DNA of 64,000 nt from Boesenbergia rotunda (GCA_024364735.1 JAGFNQ010006399.1:148734-212733), one strand, 5' to 3'; positions 1-12,426 are shown, counted from the stretch's first letter. Program-made: numbers and translations. Notes: generated by a model not told the origin, from the letters alone.

Positions 1-1
1 G

Positions 2-2382
2 GCAGGAAAGTCCCATTATTGCTTCTTGGACGGGTACTCAGGCTACTTCCAGATTTGTATTGACCCGGAGGACCAGGAGAAGACCACCTTCACTTGTCCC
101 TTCGGCACCTTCGCATATAGACGCATGCCATTTGAACTCTGCAACGCTCCAGGAACTTTTCAGAGGTGCATGGTAAGTATATTTGGTGAGTTATTAGAGC
201 ACTGTATAGAGATTTTCATGGATGATTTTTTAGTTTTTGGCACATCATTTGATTCATGTTTAGATAATTTGTCTAGGGTTTTACATCGATGCATTGAGAC
301 TAACCTTGTACTTAATTTTGAAAAATATCACTTTATGGTAGAGCATGGTATTGTATTAGGTCATATAGTCTCTAGGAGAGGTATTGAGGTAGATCATGCA
401 AAAATTAGTGTTATATCTGCTTTATCTTACCCCGTATGAATACGGGATGTTCGTGCTTTTCTTGGACACGCAGGTTTCTACCACAGATTTATCAGAGACT
501 TCAGCGATATTGCTCGGCCCTTGACAAAACTTTTGCAAAAGGATGTTGAATTTTGTTTTGATGATAAGTGCAAAGAAGCTTTTCACAGGCTAAGGGAAGC
601 TCGTACCTCTGCTCCTATTATTAGACCACCTGATTGGAACTTACCATTTGAACTAATGTGTGATGCATCTAACATTGATGTAGGAGCTGTTCTAGCACAG
701 AGGGTGGATAGAGCACCACATGTCATATGCTATGCCTTCAAGACCCTAGATGTCGCCCAAGCCAACTACACTACCACTGAAAAGGAGCTTCTTGTCATTG
801 TTTTTTGCTTTAGACCGTTTTAGATCTTATTTGTTGTGCTCACCTGTCATTGTTTTTTTCTGATCATGTAGCTTTAAAGTACCTCTTGAAGAAGCCAGAT
901 GCTAAGCCTAGGCTAATCAGATGGATGCTTCTACTCCAGGAGTTCGACTTGGAAATCGGAGATAGAAGTGACAAAGAAAACTTGGTTGCAGATCACCTGA
1001 GCAGAATTGAGGGAGATGGATCTCCTACCACCATTGATGACGATTTTAGAGATGAACACCTTCTTGCGGTGCATAGTGAGTCACCTTGGTATGCAGATCT
1101 TGTTAATTTCTTAGCAGCTCATGTTTTCCCTACACACTTTTCTAAAGCTCAAAAAGATAAACTTAAAAGCGATGCAAAATTCTATGTGTGGGATGACCTG
1201 TATTTATGGAAATTTTGTAGTGATCAAATAATTAGGAGATGCATACCTAACCATGAGATTTGTTCAGTACTTACTTTTTGCCATTCATCAGCATGTGGGA
1301 GACACTTTGGACCACAAAGAATAGCTAGGAAGGTGTTAGAATGTGGTTTATATTGGCCTACCTTATTTCATGATGCATATGTGTTTTATAAAAATTATGA
1401 TAGATGTCAGCGAACTGGGAACATAGGAGCTAGAAATGAGATGCCCCAACAGACTATGCTATATTGTGAGTTTTTTGATGTTTGGGGTATAGACTTTATG
1501 GGACCTTTTCCTGCAACCTGTGGATATTTGTACATTTTACTTGCTGTAGATTATGTTTCTAAATGGGTGGAGGTCATTCCCTCCAGGACTGATGACTCTT
1601 GTGTTGTTGTTAGTTTTGTCAGGTCACACATATTTTGTAGGTTTGGAATTCCCAGGGCTATAATAAGTGACCAAGGATCTCACTTTTGCAACAAACACAT
1701 GAAGATCCTATTTAGCAAATATGGGGTTGTACACAAGGTTTCTACTTCCTACCATCCCCAAACAAATGGCTAAGTCGAAATTTCAAATAGAGAAATCAAA
1801 GCAATTTTGGAAAAGACCGTTGGGCCTAATAGGAAAGATTGGAGCAAGAGACTAGATGATGCACTTTGGGTCTATAGAACGGCATTCAAGACACCAATTG
1901 ACATATCTCCCTACCGGTTAGTCTATGGAAAATTTTGTCATCTACCCGTGGAGATAGAACACAAAGCATATTGGGCGGTGAAGGCTTGTAACTATGATGC
2001 CAATAAGGTGGGAGAAGAGAGAAAACTTCAACTCCAAGAACTTGAGAAAATAAGACTTGAAGCATTTGAAAATTCAAGGATTTACAAGGAAAAGACCAAG
2101 AACTTCCATAACAAACACATAGTGCGAAAAGAATTTCAAATTGGTGACAAGGTCTTATTATATAAGTCAAGGCTCAAGTTGATTAAGGGTAAGTTGAGGT
2201 CAAGGTGGGAAGGTCCATTTCTTATAACTAACATTTTTCCCTATGGTGTTGTTGAAATTAAAGATGAAGCTAATAATTTTGTTTGGAGAGTCAATGACCA
2301 CCGGCTCAAGAAGTACCATGAAGAATTAAAGGAGCTACAGGTGGATGGAGTGGACATCAAAGATGCTATCTACCCAACCTAA
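2..2382 (+). pseudogene. Ty3/gypsy (Athila/Tat-type) pol: RT, RNase H, integrase, decayed
   Basis: This is the 3' part of a retrotransposon polyprotein; its 5' half lies outside the window. The reverse transcriptase palm is visible from 26 (MDGYSGYFQI; the polymerase box reads FMDDFLVFG). RNase H follows at 521-823 (LMCDAS near the start, TTEKELL near the end). Integrase then has an HHCC-like finger at about 1280-1420 and core motifs GIDFMGPFP and ISDQGSHF. The C-terminal region at 1807-2382 carries the typical WVYRTAFKTPI and LPVEIEHKAYWA blocks. The frame is broken by a TGA at 437-439, frameshifts near 810 and 855, and a TAA at 1771-1773 just before the catalytic Glu segment. The YMDD-type box, the integrase C-terminus and the long tail downstream fit the Athila/Tat lineage. 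The copy cannot make a working enzyme without recoding. Confidence 0.93.
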
Positions 2383-4571
2383 AGGGGAGTTTCCTTTTTC
2401 TTTCGTTTTACTTTATTGTAAATACCATTTGATTGTTTTCAAGTAGTTAAAATTTTCTTTTCCAATGAGTTTTTGATAATAAATGTTTAGGTAATGTAGG
2501 ATGAATAAAGAGTGATTGTAGATACCATTTTATCATTTTGACACCTTATTTTTGCATGAGTAGGAATAAATGTATCCTTCTAGATTTTCTCTATATCATT
2601 TTAGAGTGTTTTGAAAGCAAATTAAATTTGGTTGTCAAGACTTGGGATTTGAGCTAATGGATGAAAATTCTTGGTTGCTTGAGTACTACTTGGTTATGAA
2701 CTCTAGATTGATGAGTTGAGATGAATTCTTTTTACCTAGTGAGGACTTAGCTTTATTGTTGAGATACACACATGTGATTGTGCTCTAGAACTTGCTTAGG
2801 TTCTTTCAAAATCATATTTCTATGATTGGACCACATCTATAGAGATTATTCGTTTTGTCTTCCCTTTTTCATATAATCGTTGCAATATACTTTGTTGATT
2901 CATGTTTATTCTTTTTCCTTCCCCTATTTTTCTGCTCATTACCATATTTCTCTATAGACTTGGTTACTTGTGATTTTTCTTGATGTTACTTTGTCCGAGA
3001 TGGACAAAAGTTTAAGTATGAGGGAGGTGGCTAGAGCTTTGAAAAAATTGTGGTGAGAAGTGATAATTTAGAAATTTTGGAAGTTTTCTTTTTGTTGAAG
3101 TTTATTATCTACTTTATGGATTTTAAGATGGATTGTTTTTATGGATTCCGAGTGTTTGAAGGGATTCAAGGAATGGAAGTGTATGAGGGATACAATGCAA
3201 AAAGAGAAAAAATAAATAGAAAGAAGAAAAGAAAGTGAGAAAGTGTGTCAAATAGATGGAGTGGTGTATCAAAGATGAGTTGTGAGTATTGGGAAGTAAA
3301 GATCACTCTTGGAGCAATTTGATTTCTAAACATGATTTGGCATTTCAAACTCTATGAGGATAGTTTAGAAAGGAATGGGGGCTTACAAAGGTTAGTAACT
3401 AGAAAAACTTTTCAAGTCCACCAAAAGCTTCATTTAATCATGGAAATGGCAAGTGGAAGTATATTCAAAAAGTTCTAATCATTGCCGAGCACTGAAGTGG
3501 AGATGAGGGAGTAGAATTTGGTTGTTGGAGGTAGTTGAAGCTGCAGAAAAAAAAACACAACAAGCAGCTGAAAAAAAACAGAAAAGCAGAAAAAAAAGAA
3601 GATGAAAAGAAAAGAAAAGTAAAGAAAAGACAAAGGAAATTATGAAGGTTCAAAAGATGGATAGATTTTTGAATTTGAAATCGAGAATAAGAAGCTAGAT
3701 GGGTTAAGTTTAATGATGATTGGAAGAAAGGAAAAAGTCAGGCAAAAGACAGTTTCAGAATTCTGGAATTTGGCTACTGATCAGCCCCTGATCGGTCGTC
3801 AGTCCGATCAGGGAGGACCAGTCCGATCACCAGACCGATCAGGCAATGTCTGATTGGTCTCTGAACCGATCAGTAAAGCTGGCATAGAACAGAATACTCC
3901 CTTCAGTATTGAACCTCCTCCAAATCAGCTCATACTCACTCCCCCTTGGCTCAGAATTCATAAGAGGCTACCACAAAAGGGCAAAGAGCATTAGAAATAA
4001 TTTTGAGTATCCAAGTCTTCTATTTTTCCTTACTTTTCCATATTTCTTCTTCATGTTATATTTCTTTACCATAATTCTTTCCTTATCATATCATATTCCT
4101 CTATTTTCTTTAACATGAGTTTTTAGTATCAGAATTCATGGAACTCCTCTTTCATTCTATTCATTTCATATTTCTTAATGTTCTAATAAATCTTTGTAGA
4201 TGTGGATCCAAGTCAAGAATTTTGGTGGAGAGTAGATAATAAGCAAGCCTATGGTAGTTCAAGAAACATGTTGTGTACGAGTGAGCTCCATTTTCATTGA
4301 AATGTAGAATTTAGAAAGAGAGCCACTAAAATCCCTTTTGGAAGGTTTTGTGTGATGAATTCATCTCTATGAGTCAAGAAAGAGGAAGTACGCTAAGTTG
4401 TTGATTTAAGGACAAGATACTAGTCTATTGAGTTTAGATTTTTGAGAATTAACAATCCTAGGTAATTTTTTTTCAATTGCTTCTTAATATGATTGAGAAT
4501 AATCTAGGGGGAATACATCTTTAGTTTACTAGTAGCTTGTGCGAGACGTAGAAGAATAAGTGTGGGGGAGT
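2383..4571 (+). other. 3' non-coding tail of the gypsy element with polypurine tract
   Basis: No coding region of substance is seen between the integrase stop and the LTR. A long post-integrase tail is usual for Athila/Tat elements, some of which carry an env-like ORF here; none is recognisable in this copy. Sequence at about 2490-2900 recurs, in reverse complement, at about 58220-58620 inside the non-autonomous element. A purine-rich run lies near 3540-3660. Inverted TGATCGG-type motifs cluster at 3780-3880. The tail ends in the purine tract GTGTGGGGGAGT at about 4560-4571, directly before the LTR, which is the expected plus-strand primer. Confidence 0.75.
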
Positions 4572-6249
4572 TGATAACTTTCATTTTGTTGATTAAATTA
4601 GGCCCTCAAATCCATGTTTGATCCACTATTTTATGTTTAAGTTTATATTTATATAAAGTTTCATGAATTACCTCTATTTTAGCTTAAGATTCATTTCTTT
4701 CTACATTTAAGATGTTTTGGCACTGAAATTTAATATCATTTTGTAGGTTTCAAATGATCATGGACCTGAATCATATTGGGTTAAACTCTGGTCAGAAGTG
4801 GATCCGGATCAAAGGGGACAAGCATCGGATTAATATGGGTCGTCCATTCAAGAGAACGGTTAGATCTAAGCCATCCGTCAACTTCTGGTCGATCCAAGCT
4901 CAAGATAAACTTAATCAAGTTCATGGATCAAGATCTGAAAGTTTGGGCCAGATCAGAGTTGATTCAGCCGTTGGATCAAGCACTAGAGGATCTAGACCGT
5001 CCAAGCTAGAGAAGAGAAGATCTGAGCCATCCGCTTCAGATCTGGGTGATCCGAGTTAAGGACAAGTAGATCAGAGCCCTTGATCAAGATCTGGGAAGTT
5101 TGGGTTCGATCAGACCGTTGGATTGGTTTAGAACAATCACAGTCGTTCATGTTTTCAAGTGGAAATTTAAATCAAAATTTTCTCTGTGCGCGGGCTGGTC
5201 GTCGCGTCTTCGCCACTGTTCTTCCATGTTCTTGCGATTTTTCTTTGTTGTTTCTTCATCCGATCGCGCGGCCACTGCAGATTGAAGGAAATTCCCGATC
5301 TCAAATCGAAGATTCAGCTTTGCGAGAAGGTTGTGACAATTCCGTTGCTGCCAATTCCGGGCGAGGGTTTCACCTGGTGTTGCTTCGATCGATCACTCCC
5401 GATTGGGCACCTTAACTCAATCAGAGCTTACAGAGTCTTCGGAGGGGTTCTTCGAAGGGATCTGGTGAGTCTCTGAGTCACGATCTTAAGGCGATTGATC
5501 AAGAAGGAGAGGATCCAGAGAAGAGTTCAGTCGCGCCTCAACCAACGCAACTTGATCGCGGGAGTCGAATCTACCGATTTCAAGCTAGGGGGTTCTTAGA
5601 TTGACTCTTGAGTGACGACAAGAAGGGGGATCTGGTGACGAATTCAACCTGTAGTCTAGATTTCGAATCTGAATTCATTCTCTGTAGCTACTTGTTCTGT
5701 ATCAGAGTTGTGATAAGCTACTGATCGGTCCTTGACCGATCCAGACAGTACCTGATCGGTCATCAGTCCGATCAAGCGTGTAACTGATTGGTTAGCCAAT
5801 CGATTAGGAAATTTTCCTGCATTAACATACTTAGTTTCAATTTTCAGCTTTATTCAATTCTTTACTTCCGAACTAGATACGTTTTAGTTTCATCTCTGCA
5901 ATAGATATCAGTTTTATATTCCAATCTTGTGACTCCAAATTGCCTTGTTCAATTTTCTTAGTGTTTAAGTTCAATTCTTGCAAAACCTAGTTTAGCTCTA
6001 CTAGTTAAGTCAATTCCATTTCAAATTTTACTTCCAATCTTACTTGCAAAACAAAACCCTTATTTTATCTCGAAAACCCAAATCATTTAACGACAAATAA
6101 CTTTCAAGCTTGATTCAAACACTCACGACTAGTCCTTGGAAAAAAAATACGACCTGAGACCCCTATTCTACATTTAATCTTGTTAGCAAGGGTTTTGTTA
6201 TAAATTCTAAATTTGAGGCTCACTTGTGACATCTATTTTGGGCCTATCA
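4572..6249 (+). mobile_element. 3' LTR of the Athila/Tat-type gypsy element
   Basis: The LTR begins TGATAACTTTC right after the polypurine tract and ends GGGCCTATCA, giving about 1678 bp. Its ends match those of the 2.73-kb LTRs at 53147-55876 and 61155-63883 read on their own coding strand (TGATAAG start; end near GGACCCGGAA / CCATCA). It is a shorter relative of that family. Short inverted motifs of the type CTGATCGGTC ... GACCGATC occur at about 5720-5810. The open frames inside (4754-5059, 5080-5476) lack recognisable domains and are treated as chance. The partner 5' LTR is outside the window, so no target duplication can be checked; the base pairs after the end are TTGAT. Confidence 0.8.
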
Positions 6250-6832
6250 TTGATACAAAATGAAACTTTTTGAGAGAATTGGAGTTTATACCAAAAGTCA
6301 AGCATATTTGGTATTTTTCACAAAACCATATTTTTCTAGCGAAGATTATATCCTAACAGATATGCTTGCAAAATTTTACAATTTTCCGAATTTTGTAGAA
6401 TTTTCTAGCGATTTTTGAAATTCGGCTAGGAATTTCAGGTTTAGACTGTATCAGTCGACTGCCTGGGTACCAGTCGACTGATGTTGGATCAGTTGACTGA
6501 TATGGTTGTTTGGTGATTTCTGAGGGGTTTTTCAAAAATAAAGTGAATTCTTTTGACATTGGGGTTAGGATTGCTTAGGGCAATCTTTTTGATGGTGTCA
6601 AAGGGGGAGAATTTGTGGTATTAAGTTAGGTTTAACTTGATGTGAGAAAACTTGTTGTGTTAAGTTGGGTAGAACTTAACTTGGTGTTGTGGGTGGATAA
6701 TTGAAAATTGAAAGAGAGCATAGGTTAAGGGGGAGATTGCCTCTTGTTTGCTATGCTTTTAATTTTCAATTGCTATTGTTGTTTTTGTTTACCTAACTTA
6801 AACATATTGTCACACATAAAAAAGGGGGAGAT
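6250..6832 (+). other. 3' internal end of a SIRE-like copia element with polypurine tract
   Basis: There is no gene in this stretch. It holds CAGTCGACTG-type palindromes at about 6450-6500, followed by purine-rich blocks (AAAGGGGGAGA near 6601 and AAAAAAGGGGGAGATTG ending at 6835). The second is placed like a polypurine tract immediately before an LTR start. The left part of the element was lost or displaced where the gypsy LTR ends at 6249. Confidence 0.55.
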
Positions 6833-6983
6833 TGTTGGGGCAATCGACCCAAATATGATCGGGAGGATCATAGGTTTTGATGTGTGTGTCAATATGAGTA
6901 AGTTAGGATTTGTTGTTGGTCTAATATGTGTATGTGAGTGTGCAGGTTTGTAGGTACACATAGACTTGATTGGATGTTTTCAG

Positions 6984-7310
6984 GTGAAGGGTGGCATGGA
7001 GACAAGCCGTGGGCTTGTGTGCGCATCCGAGGGACCATGGACAAAGTAGGGACGATGAGCCGAGGGAAGCAGACTTCGAGGAGTACGTGAAGGATGGCAT
7101 GAAGGCAAGCCACGGGCTTGTGTGCATATCGGAGGGACAAGGGCCAAAGTCGAAGAGGGCTTGAAGGCGACGGATCGAGGTTGCTGAAGCAGAGACGATG
7201 AGCTGAGGGACGCGGACTTCTAGGCATGCGTGAAGGATGGCATGGAGGCAAGCCGAGGGCTTGCGTGCGCATCTGAGGGATGGGAGCCGAAGATGAAGAG
7301 GGCGTGAAGG
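6984..7310 (+). repeat. Three-copy degenerate tandem repeat inside the LTR
   Basis: Units start with GTGAAGG(G/A)TGGCATG at about 6984, 7087 and 7230, so the spacing is about 103 and 143 bp. Each contains a CAAGCC...GGGCTTG block and a 'gagggac' block. The minus-strand open frames over this interval are produced by the repetition and are not genes. Confidence 0.75.
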
Positions 7311-7453
7311 CAACAGATCGAGATTTCTATTTGAAGAGTCAACCAGGTCGTGAGGGTCCGAGTGTTGAGTGATTGTACTCGGGAACTAAGCTGGAAGAGT
7401 TCGAGTGTGGAGAGAAATGTACTCGGGAAGGGAAACCCTAGGCTTAGGGAAGG

Positions 7454-7486
7454 ACCAGTCGACTGCCCCAGGGGCAGTCGACTGGT
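7454..7486. repeat. 33-nt perfect palindrome built from two CAGTCGACTG decamers
   Basis: Two palindromic decamers CAGTCGACTG are arranged around a CCCC-A-GGGG centre, so the whole 33 nt pairs perfectly around a single central A at 7470. It lies inside the copia LTR, upstream of its 3' third. Single copies of related decamers occur at about 6455 and 6470. Confidence 0.9.
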
Positions 7487-7920
7487 GTGGCCAGAATTCG
7501 AAAGGTCAGGCTTGAATTTCGAATTCCCGAGAGGCCAGTCTAACGATCACATTTCAGCTCGAGCTCTATTTAAGGGAGCTCGTTTAGGGTTGTTCTTTCT
7601 TGGCGAAACCTGCTTGGATAGAGCTGGTTAGTAGCCTATTGTGCTCAGGTAGTGTCCAGAAGTTGTGGCGAGGTTTCTCCACCCACAAGGAGCTACGAGA
7701 TCTAGCCGGAGGTGCTCCAGAGAATCATCCACCGACGGATTAGGGATCGTCCACCTTACGGACTGCCGTGGAGTAGGAGCATTATCACCGAATCACGTAT
7801 ATCGGTGTGTCGTTCTTACTCGTTAGTTTTTGTTTTTATTTAGTATATTCCGCTTGTGCACTAACGATTGTAGGAAGAAAATCGAAAGAAGCTATTCACC
7901 CACCTCTAGCTTGACGGTCA

Positions 7921-8592
7921 CGATCTAATAATCTCAAACCTTAGTTTTAAATCTAGGGCGTTAAGCCAATGCAAACTGAGGCGCCTGGGCTAATCCAAGG
8001 GGCCTCGCATGTGAGGCTGTGCAAAACCAACCCAAAGGACCTAAGGCGCCTCAACTCTCCCATGAACGGTGGCGAAAATCTTGTCCAGATTGATCTAAGG
8101 TGCCTCAGAAACAAAATTGAGACGCCTCACTTGTCAACTAAGGTACCACAAGACCAAACTGAGGCACCTCGGTTCGTGAAAAGGTAGAAAATGTTGAAAC
8201 CCTCACCTTTTCGGCCAAAATCCTCCCTTTTGCTTCTTCTCAGCTGGCAAAAGTGCCTCCTCAGCCCAACTTTGCCAAAACTCAATCTCAACTCTCCATA
8301 AATTCCACCTGGGTAAAATCTCAACCCTTAGATCTAATTTACTTCATTTTTTTCTTTCTATGTTACTTGTTCCTACAATTACAATGGCTTGATTATTGGA
8401 TGAATGATTAGGAAAAAGTGAATATTGAATCCTCCCTCCACGAGCATTAGGGATGCACCCTCTACCGACAGTAGATTCACCACTTAGTGATTAAGACTTA
8501 GGTGTTTAGAACACACCTTTGCCCCCCTTAAGACTAGATGTTTAAACCAATCTTACTTCAATAGCTACTATTTAGAGCTAGTTAGGATCTTT
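7921..8592. other. Gene-free stretch with GGCGCC palindromes
   Basis: I see no coding sequence I can support here. Between 7975 and 8180 the motif GAGGCGCCT and variants (AAGGCGCCTC, GAGACGCCTC, GAGGCACCTC) recur about every 40-60 bp. The stretch is probably LTR or untranslated sequence of another copia family, but no boundary or primer site is visible. Confidence 0.45.
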
Positions 8593-9675
8593 GTGTACTA
8601 TAAACTGAACCAACTATTATATTATAGCCAATCCTATGACTTAACTTTGTATTCTCAATTTTATAATAATTTGGTGAAAGTTGATGACTTAGTATACTCC
8701 ATCAGAGTTGTTGGGAGGGACTTTGCATTTTCCCCCACTATCCTGATTGATCATATAGGGCTTTGGACTTTCACTTGTCCCTTCCTTTGCTACGCCAGTA
8801 GGGAGCTACCATTTGGTGAGCCCTACTCACATATTACTTTGGATACCATCCATATGTATTTTTTCAGGGTAGAGAGGACTGTCACGATGAATGACTTTAG
8901 GTCACTATCTCTTAGAGTCTAGGATTACATTTTATATAGAGTTCTCACTGTCTATATTTTACCTGTCACATCTCAAGATGTGTTGACAATCTGTATGTCT
9001 CATTCCTTCTTTCTTTATGCTCTACGACAGAGACCGGACATTGACATAACTCCCCATATATTCCATAATATAATCCATGCATTAGGCACTATCACAAAGA
9101 AAAGAGTCCATATGCCCTACTTCCATGTCCTGACAGCCCTATTCGCAACCATATGTGTTGACATCTCTTAGGGCTCACTCACTCCATTGAGTGAGTACGA
9201 CTTTATGGGTGAGCAACACGTGTCCTTAGCCCAGATAGAGGCCAGTGCTAAAGGGAATCTATCTTGGAGAGGGAGTGCTCCATCTGTCGAACCTGCCAAG
9301 CCAGCCGCAACTGCCAATCAGATAGTTGATCAGTCAACCGTAACAGGCAAGCAGATAGATGGATAGCCAACTGAGCAAGCAGTCAAGGCGACAGATGAGG
9401 AGGTCCCAAATTTTGTCTTTCCTGATCCTTACGGGTCCAATTTTACTAGGTCCGTCGACGAGAGACTTGCTTGACTCGAGGAGCCCTCATTTTCGATCCG
9501 GCAATTCATTTTCGACCTTCGCGAGGAGATCCAAAGTGCAGCTATTGGACTTCATGAGGAGATTTGAGATTCAGTCATAAGATTGTGCACTCAAATCACC
9601 ACAGGATTCCATAGGATGGAGGATCTGATGTGGACCTATGTTCCTCCATCTCCACCTCCTCCAAACGAGACCTAG
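8593..9675 (+). pseudogene. Decayed ORF resembling 'putative plant transposon protein' domain
   Basis: One reading frame runs 361 codons with five internal stops (8920, 9169, 9364, 9472, 9565) and no frameshift. The N-terminal two thirds resembles the plant retroelement-associated domain often annotated 'putative plant transposon protein': SQFYNNLVKVDD at the start, PFGEPY midway, and HMPYFHVLTALFATICVDIS near 9115-9168. After that comes a low-complexity, charged tail ending PPSPPPPNET. I have no functional assignment beyond association with SIRE-like or gypsy retroelements, so the family name is inference from motif layout. It precedes an AT-rich region and an LTR on the same strand, so it probably belongs to the element ending at 12426. 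Confidence 0.55.
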
Positions 9676-10999
9676 CTGATTTCTATCTTGATTCGACTTG
9701 ACTGACTTTGTATTTTGAGTTATTTACTGACTTGACTTATGCTGTATTTTGGGTTGAGACTTATTTTGCTTTGTGACTTGTTTAACACCTTTATGTGATC
9801 TATTCAGTAACTTCCTTTCTCATAATAATGTATGTGTGTGCTAGACTAGACTTATATCACGTACTTAGACATCTTTAAAAATTACATTTCAAAATTTAAA
9901 ATTTATTTTTAACATAAATTTTCAAAACCTAACTTGAACATTCAAATCTAACTATTTTAGTTTTTTAAAGACATTGATACAAGAGGGGCTATGCAATTAA
10001 TTAGTTCGGGGGAGCATTAAGATTAAATTGTCTTATTCAATTTTTCAAATTTCTAGAATTAGGTAGCTTGAAAAATTATTTGTTTTCAAAACACTTAACT
10101 AAAATGCCTAAGTGAATTTTGACACCTACTTAGATATATGTTTTTGAAGTTAGGCATGTTTGAAATATTTTGAAAAATTATTTTTTTGATATTTTAATCT
10201 CCATTTAAGATTTGAAAATATTTTCTAAAAGTTAGTTTGTCAAAAATCACCTTTTTACTATTTTAAAATATCTATTTTTGAAAATATTTTAGTAAAATGT
10301 TATACTTTCACATCTTTTTAAAAAATTTATCTTTAAAACTACTCTTGGAAAATTATTTTAATAGTTATACCTTTTATAAATCTTGCTTTGAAAATATTTA
10401 AGAAATTTTATAAACAAGATATACTCTACCTTGAAAATTATTGCTTAACTTAGCTTTTCGAAAACTCACTTGTTGGGAAGAATTTATGTTGACTTGAAAA
10501 TTATAGATACACTTTCTAATGGATTTTTAAAAACAATATTATCACTATAGTTTACATCCCTTTTGGGAATTAAAACTTAATTTTATTTAAGGGATACTTT
10601 AAACAATTCTATTTTTGTTGACTTAGTTTTTCTTCAACTATTTTTGGTTAAATTTTTTAAGACCGTATCATTTATGGATTTTGATACTACCTTTATATTC
10701 CTTAAAAATCATTCTATTGTAGGTCTCCCTTTTGATCCAAATGTTGCTAATTAGTCACTATCCTTGGTTTTTTCTATCAATATAATGTTGCTTGTGTTAT
10801 TCTTTCTTAGATGATAATATTATTGTTTATTTTGATAAATGCAAAAGAAGGAGAGTTAAGGGTTACAAGCTAGAAAATTAAAATACTTGAAAAATAATCT
10901 TGATTTTAGAGCATCTCATTGAATATTACTATCATTGTTGCTATTTTTTTCTTCTAACTTTATCTCAAGTTATTATTGCATCAAAAAAGGAAAGATTAT
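9676..10999 (+). other. AT-rich 3' internal region of a copia element
   Basis: There is no gene. The stretch is AT-rich with many runs of A and T. It ends with AAAAAAGGAAAGATTAT at about 10983-10999, which sits where a polypurine tract would be before the LTR that follows. Confidence 0.5.
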
Positions 11000-12426
11000 T
11001 GATGCAGTTTACACTAACGATCAAAGTCAGGTTTTAATGAATGACAAATAGGTTAAAGTTAGTTGTATTTTCTAACCTTGTTACCAAGTGTGCAGGGTTG
11101 AAAAGCTTAGAACCTGACATCAGGCCGAAGTCCAAGATGGTGGAGTCCTGACAAAAAATCCAAAGTGGTGGAGTATTGACATAAGTCCAGTTGGGTCTGA
11201 GGGGTTGACTACTAGCCGATGTTCAGGGTGGTAAAGTCTTGACAAAAGTCCAAAGTGGTGGAGTCTTGACAAAAGTCCATTTAGACCCGCGAGGCTGACA
11301 ACTAGCCAAAGTTCAAGTTGGTGGAGACTTAGCAAAAGTCATGGTGGGTTACATAGCTGAGTAAATTTACACAAAGTAAGTGAGGTAAGTCATTGGAGGA
11401 GCAAATTCCAGTGAGGGCGAGTCCCATTTGGGACTTTAGGTGCAGTCCAACTTAGAACCATTTTGGGTCTCTAAGTTGAGGCTTTTGACTAGATCCTGGT
11501 CTTGGGAATACAGGATTTATTTAATACTCAGTTTATTTAATCCATATTGTAGTTATGCTAACTTTGTTTTGCAGGATATTTGTTGTTTTAGATTAACATG
11601 ATTTTATAGGGTTTAAATTATAACAGTTGTCTCAGATAATAGTGCCCAAGACACCTCAGTTTGGACTAAAGGTGCCTCAGGTGGTTGAGGGCACCTCTGC
11701 GCGGTCTCGATTGAAGATGTGAATTCAGTGAACTGAGACACCTCTGGTTGGATTTGAGGCGCCTTCTAGAGGATAAGCAGCGAAAGCAGCAACTTTGGAT
11801 CGAGGATAGAATTCACTCGATCTGAGGCGCCTCAGCTCTCAACTAAGTCGCCTCAGCTCTCAACTGTGGTGCCTTAGATGCCTTTTATAAGGGCAATGTT
11901 GTTGAAGCTTCAAGACACAACCTTTCACTACGACATTCAAGCTTTCGCGTTCATCCTGCTGCTTCCATATCTTCCTGTTGCAAGACTGCTTCGATCAACT
12001 AAGTCCGACCGTTGCCGGAAGACCGACGCCAACACATGAACTGATCCAGATCCTACTTAAGTATTAGTAACGAATTTATTTACTGGTAGTTAATTCATAT
12101 TAAGTATGAAGTGTAAGGTTGTTACACTTCCTACTCATCTTTTTTACCGATTACTCTACCGGGAGTTTACCATTAGAGAGTATTAGTAGATTGCCTCGTT
12201 GGAAAGGTTCAAAGGACCTGGCCTTGCAGTAGGAGTCGCTGAAGGCTCCGAAGTAAGTAAAACCAACTGTGTCTTTTACTTATATCTTTCGCTTTATTTT
12301 TCTGCTGCGTTCATTCATGTTTTATTATTTTAAAAAAAAAGTGAAACATTTTTAAAGTCACATGATTTACCCCCCTCCCCCCTCCCCCTTCTCACGTGCA
12401 ACAGTCCTACATCTTGAACTCCAACA
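11000..12426 (+). mobile_element. Probable 3' LTR of SIRE-like copia element
   Basis: It begins TGATGCAGTTTACACTAACG after a purine-rich tract and ends CTCCAACA. Inside are a tandem array (11115-11345), several CACCTC/GGCGCC-type motifs (11640-11880) and a TATA-like TTTTATAAGGGC at about 11884 as expected for an LTR promoter. A C-rich run lies at 12370-12390. The matching 5' LTR was not found, so the ends are approximate. Confidence 0.55.
11115..11345 (+). repeat. Short tandem array with GTGGTGGAGT core
   Basis: A unit of about 27 bp containing 'aagtccaaagtggtggagt' and 'cttgacaaaagtc' is repeated in groups. A higher-order unit of about 90-100 bp contains a GTTGACTACTAGCC-type spacer. Copies have diverged. 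The minus-strand ORF here is repeat-driven. Confidence 0.65.

Larger units (their letters stand above)
6833..7920 (+). mobile_element. LTR of SIRE/Maximus-like Ty1/copia element
   Basis: It starts TGTTGGGGCAATCGACCC after the purine tract and ends near GACGGTCA. The start is closely similar, in reverse complement, to the right end of the LTR at 46976-47956, which reads TGTTGGTGCAATCGGCCC on the minus strand. It contains a three-copy repeat at 6984-7310 and a near 3' GAAGCTATTCACCCACCTCTAG block typical of this LTR type. The left boundary is clear; the right one is approximate because no primer-binding site follows. Confidence 0.7.

Noticed and set aside
2383..4571. An env-like gene after integrase
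   Set aside because: Some relatives carry one, but I find no frame with a signal peptide or membrane segment of useful length here.
6889..7313. Minus-strand open frames of about 130 codons (CAHKP.ACLHAI-type repeats)
   Set aside because: They are antisense to a tandem repeat in an LTR; the protein repeat mirrors the DNA repeat and has no domain.
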